Assembly: GCA_026708165.1 (NCBI GenBank)
Contig: JAPOVO010000304.1
Coordinates: 1 to 8,585 of the forward strand
Reading direction: 5' to 3'
DNA from: Chloroflexota bacterium
GTDB taxonomy: Bacteria; Chloroflexota; UBA11872; VXNJ01
DNA length: 8,585 nucleotides
Positions 5,914 to 8,585 of this stretch are shown here, piece after piece (positions within the stretch are counted from its first letter, which is position 1; each line of letters starts with the position of its first letter). Below the pieces are notes generated by a model, which saw only the letters and a program-made list of their open reading frames with translations, was not told the DNA's origin and ran no database searches. Made by a program: the position numbers and the translations under genes.

Positions 5914-6813
5914 CTAGGCGCGGCTCCACGTGTACACGACCGCCGGTTCAGGTTCCCAGATCCTCGCCTGCGACGCGCCGGGCAGGTGATCGAGCGCCCG
6001 GTACTCTGAGGCCATCGCGACCCAGCGGTCCGTCTCGGCCAGCACCGCCGGCTTGCACGCGAAGCTGTCGCGCAAGACTGCGAACCCATCCTTGGTGCCG
6101 ATTGCGAACGTATAGAAGCCGTCAAGCTCTTCGAGGCCATCCTCCAGCGCCTCTTCGAGATCGAGACCCTGGCTCAGCTTCATGGTGAAGAAACCTGCGG
6201 CCACCTCGCTGTCATTGTCGGTCTCGAACGTTATCCCGTGCCGCTCCAGCTTGCGGCGCAGGCGGTTGTGGTTGGAAAGCGAGCCGTTATGCACCAGACA
6301 AAGGTCGCGACCGGTCGAAAACGGGTGCGAGTGCTCGGTGGTGACGGCGCTTTCGGTGGCCATTCGCGTATGCCCCAAGGCGTGCGAGCCTCGGAACTCC
6401 GCGAGTCCGAACCGGTCCGAGACTTCCGCCGGCGTGCCCTGCTCCTTGAATATCTCGATGTCCGTCCCGGCGCTGGTCACGCGCACCTCGGGGCGTTGAC
6501 TTCGCAGCCACGCCAGCACAGCCTTCTCGTCGCCGCGAACGGCCAGCACGGCATGATTCCAATACGTCTCTACCCGCACCGAAACCGTGAGGTCGGACTC
6601 CATGCTTGCGACTAAGTCGTCCCACGCATAGTCGTCATCGGGGGTCGAAAGAGTGATCTTGACCTCGCCCTCGTCGACAGGGTCTCTATAGATGGCGAAC
6701 CCGGCGCTGTCAGGGCCGCGGTCGCCCATCTCGGAAAGCATCGACTCGACCAGCGAGCCAAGCTCCGATTGAAGACTCTCGTCCTTGAGAAACAGACCGA
6801 CGATCCCACACAT
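5914..6813 (-). CDS. mgsA: N-methylglutamate synthase subunit A, class II glutamine amidotransferase
   Basis: This is an Ntn-hydrolase glutaminase domain (GlxB type). In the NMG pathway it would release the amine from gamma-glutamylmethylamide for use by MgsC. It has 299 residues. The nucleophile is Cys2, exposed after Met removal in MCGIVGLF. Other active-site landmarks are DRGPDSAG (31-38), GHTRMATES (147-155), HSHPF (161-165), VHNGSLSN (174-181) and DNDSEV (199-204). An insertion-like segment at about 45-130 between the first and second motifs is as expected for GlxB-type proteins rather than for PurF. The ATG is fixed by Cys2 and has an AGGGG sequence about ten bases upstream. The gene follows mgdD by 47 bases and ends with TAG directly against the mgsB GTG. 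A plain glutaminase for ammonia-dependent glutamate synthase would look the same; the context decides. Confidence 0.93.
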   Translation of the reverse strand: MCGIVGLFLKDESLQSELGSLVESMLSEMGDRGPDSAGFAIYRDPVDEGEVKITLSTPDDDYAWDDLVASMESDLTVSVRVETYWNHAVLAVRGDEKAVLAWLRSQRPEVRVTSAGTDIEIFKEQGTPAEVSDRFGLAEFRGSHALGHTRMATESAVTTEHSHPFSTGRDLCLVHNGSLSNHNRLRRKLERHGITFETDNDSEVAAGFFTMKLSQGLDLEEALEDGLEELDGFYTFAIGTKDGFAVLRDSFACKPAVLAETDRWVAMASEYRALDHLPGASQARIWEPEPAVVYTWSRA

Positions 6814-6860
6814 TTTTCTACGCCCCTGAAGCCGGGCCGGTGAGTTTGGCGCTCACGATG

Positions 6861-7598
6861 TTACTTGACTTCCGCCTGGAGAGTCTGAAGCGACCACAAC
6901 CCGACCGCGCCCCCTCGGAATTCACGCATGGCGTCCAGAATCGCGTCCCAGAAATACTCCGCCGAGGCGCTGTCGCCGAGAAGATAGAACGCGTTAGCGA
7001 CGCCAATGTCGCAGCGGACGACCGTGGCCGTCATACCGGCCACCGATGTCTGCGCCACTGCCCCATCGGCGAATGACGAAGGCCTAAGGTCTACGCCGCA
7101 GACCTTGGCCATACACTCGGCGGCGCGTGAGCCGGTTAGCGCGAACCAGAACAGGCCGTCATAGCGCGGCAGTACGTATGCCCGCGCCTCCCTCGCTTCG
7201 TTGGACTCCGACTCCAGGCGGTCGCACAGGTCGCGGTTCCCGGAGAGGTTGCTCAGAATCAGCGACTCCGTCTTGGATCGCGCGATCGCCAGAGAGCCGT
7301 CACTCTGCCGCCACGACCAGTTGGGCCTCGATCCATCGATAGTCACGCCGCGCTCCGCCAGCCAATCCATGGCGCCTGCGCCCTTGAACCCCACTCGCGG
7401 CAGTGGCGAAAGATCGGCAAGCCCGAGCCGCCGAGCCGTTTCGACCTCTGAAGCAGTGTCGCCGAAGCGCGCCGCCACGGCGGCTCCGCCTGTTTCGGTA
7501 AACCAGGCTCCCGCCGACTCCAGCCGCCGGTACACGAAGCTGCGGCGGGCGAACGCCGCCGGACGCGCGGTCGACTTGCCGGATTCGGCCACTGTCAT
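6861..7598 (-). CDS. mgdD: N-methylglutamate dehydrogenase subunit D, sarcosine oxidase gamma/GcvT-like
   Basis: This is a small subunit of the heteromeric N-methylglutamate dehydrogenase, homologous to the gamma subunit of sarcosine oxidase and distantly to the folate-binding GcvT fold. It has 245 residues. The N-terminal part has a GcvT-like beginning (RRSFVYRRLESAGAWF, 19-34) and a GLADLSPLPRVGFKGAGA segment (59-76). The C-terminal part has VRCDIGVANAFYLLGDSAS (194-212), where sarcosine oxidase gamma typically has a D-x-S/A-x-A-F/Y pattern. The frame is open upstream to 7760, but the ATG at 7598 overlaps the mgdC stop as ATGA and has an AGGGG sequence four bases upstream, so it is chosen. 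The protein is longer than the roughly 180-210 residues I expect for typical SoxG. Sequence conservation in this family is low, so the name rests largely on position after mgdC. Confidence 0.8.
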   Translation of the reverse strand: MTVAESGKSTARPAAFARRSFVYRRLESAGAWFTETGGAAVAARFGDTASEVETARRLGLADLSPLPRVGFKGAGAMDWLAERGVTIDGSRPNWSWRQSDGSLAIARSKTESLILSNLSGNRDLCDRLESESNEAREARAYVLPRYDGLFWFALTGSRAAECMAKVCGVDLRPSSFADGAVAQTSVAGMTATVVRCDIGVANAFYLLGDSASAEYFWDAILDAMREFRGGAVGLWSLQTLQAEVK

Positions 7599-8585
7599 GA
7601 CCCCTGCCTGGTGTTGCCGGGGTCGTAGAACGGCAGCGCCGCAACCTCGGCGCGCACCATGCGGCCGTCTTGGGCCTTGATATCGAAAACGTGTCCGGCG
7701 GCGGCTTGATCGGGGGCCACGTACGCCAACCCTATAGTCCGACCCAAGGTCGGCGACCACGCCGACGACGTTACCCGTCCTACGATCTCGCCCCAGCGTA
7801 TAACCAGACAGCCCTCTTCGGGAATGGGGCCTCCTGAGCCGACGAGCCGGTATCCGACCAGCCTGCGCGCGATGCCCTTGGCGGCCATGATCTCGACGGA
7901 TCGTTTGCCCACGTAGTAGCGCTTGCGCCGCCCGAGCGCCCAGCCCATGTCGGCTTCCAGCGGATTGGTCAGGCCGTCGGTATCTTGTCCGACTATGACG
8001 TGTCCCTTCTCCAGCCTGAGCACTCGCTGGGCCTCGACGGCAAAAGGTCGGATGCCGAATTCATCTCCGGCCTCCATCAGCGCGTCCCAAAGGGCCTCGG
8101 CCTGCGCCGACGGCACGTGTATCTCATAGCCCAGCTCGCCCACGAAACCGATCCGCAAGACCCGAACGGGGATCCCGCCGATCTCCCCGGTTCTCACAGC
8201 CATGTACGGGAAAGCCGCCTGAGAGAAATCGATATCCGAAGCCAGCTTTTCGAGCACCGCGCGGGAGGTTGGACCGGCCAGATTGAATGCGCAGGTGGAC
8301 GAAGTCACGTCCGAGATATCGACGTCCAGCCGCCACTGCGCCTGCCGCCAGAGCAGCGCAGGGTACATCTCTTCCGCGCCCGTGGTGCTGGCGGTGACGT
8401 AGAAGTGGTTCTTCGCAAGGCGCGCGGCGACGCCGTCGTCGACCAACTCCTTCGTATCATTCAGGACCATCGCGTATCGAACGCGTCCCACCCTCAGCCG
8501 GATATATGACAACGTGTACATCCGGTTGAGGAATTGCGGCGCGTCGGGACCGCGAATCTGGAATCCACCGAGAGTCGAAACATCG
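7595..8585 (-). CDS. mgdC: N-methylglutamate dehydrogenase subunit C, sarcosine oxidase alpha C-terminal part (partial)
   Basis: The gene runs in from the right edge; about 329 C-terminal residues are visible. They form the folate-binding aminomethyltransferase (GcvT) half of a sarcosine oxidase alpha-type subunit. It begins in DVSTLGGFQIRGPDAPQFLN, which is the family's first conserved strand-helix unit, so no start codon is expected here. The Met codon at 8521 is internal. Other landmarks are VGRVRYAMVLND, GFVGELGYEIHVP, the EAQRVLRLEKGHVIVGQDTDG segment and NPLEADMGW, followed by the C-terminal barrel ending in ALPFYDPGNTRQGS. In the NMG enzyme this subunit helps oxidise N-methylglutamate to glutamate and hand the carbon to tetrahydrofolate. 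The TGA overlaps the mgdD start. SoxA acting on sarcosine is the alternative; the FAD/NAD-binding N-terminal half lies outside the window. Confidence 0.88.
   Translation of the reverse strand, partial: DVSTLGGFQIRGPDAPQFLNRMYTLSYIRLRVGRVRYAMVLNDTKELVDDGVAARLAKNHFYVTASTTGAEEMYPALLWRQAQWRLDVDISDVTSSTCAFNLAGPTSRAVLEKLASDIDFSQAAFPYMAVRTGEIGGIPVRVLRIGFVGELGYEIHVPSAQAEALWDALMEAGDEFGIRPFAVEAQRVLRLEKGHVIVGQDTDGLTNPLEADMGWALGRRKRYYVGKRSVEIMAAKGIARRLVGYRLVGSGGPIPEEGCLVIRWGEIVGRVTSSAWSPTLGRTIGLAYVAPDQAAAGHVFDIKAQDGRMVRAEVAALPFYDPGNTRQGS

Noticed and set aside
3890..6813. Ordinary NADPH glutamate synthase (gltBD)
   Set aside because: The three domains are separate genes and in a different order from GltB, there is no GltD small subunit, and the neighbours are gmaS and sarcosine-oxidase-like genes.
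7599..7760. N-terminal extension of mgdD by 54 residues
   Set aside because: It is out of frame within the conserved end of mgdC. The ATGA overlap with a good AGGGG site supports the start at 7598.

Overview
The window is a compact, GC-rich bacterial segment in which every gene lies on the minus strand, so transcription runs from position 8585 towards 1. In transcription order it holds mgdC (5'-truncated by the window edge), mgdD, mgsA, mgsB, mgsC and gmaS, then a gap of about 300 bases with regulatory structure, then tig (trigger factor) and clpP. A possible start of one more gene lies at the left edge.

The first six genes match the gene set of the N-methylglutamate (NMG) pathway for methylated amines. 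gmaS would couple methylamine to glutamate. The three-part synthase MgsABC would make N-methylglutamate; it is a glutamate synthase split into glutaminase, beta-helix and FMN/Fe-S proteins. N-methylglutamate dehydrogenase, built from sarcosine-oxidase-like subunits including MgdC and MgdD, would oxidise it back to glutamate and pass the one-carbon unit to folate. The same protein families are called glxB/glxC/glxD, glnT and soxA/soxG elsewhere. The substrate assignment therefore rests on gene context, not on residues that can be read here. The two other dehydrogenase subunits (SoxB- and SoxD-like) and the N-terminal half of MgdC are not in the window and should lie beyond position 8585.

The junctions are tight and look translationally coupled: ATGA for mgdC/mgdD, TAG directly followed by GTG for mgsA/mgsB in the same frame, and TGATG for mgsB/mgsC. 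gmaS follows after about 100 bases. The gap 2159-2461 holds a strong intrinsic terminator, a consensus -10 box upstream of it, and a competing pairing that could make it an attenuator or the end of a small RNA. Trigger factor (apparent TTG start) and ClpP follow, 57 bases apart, as a protein-quality-control pair.

Organism: the high GC, the tig-clpP order and the style of the trigger factor and ClpP sequences suggest Chloroflexota (perhaps a SAR202 or Dehalococcoidia relative) or a deep actinobacterial lineage. This is an inference from remembered family patterns and has not been tested. No mobile element, CRISPR array, rRNA or tRNA was seen.
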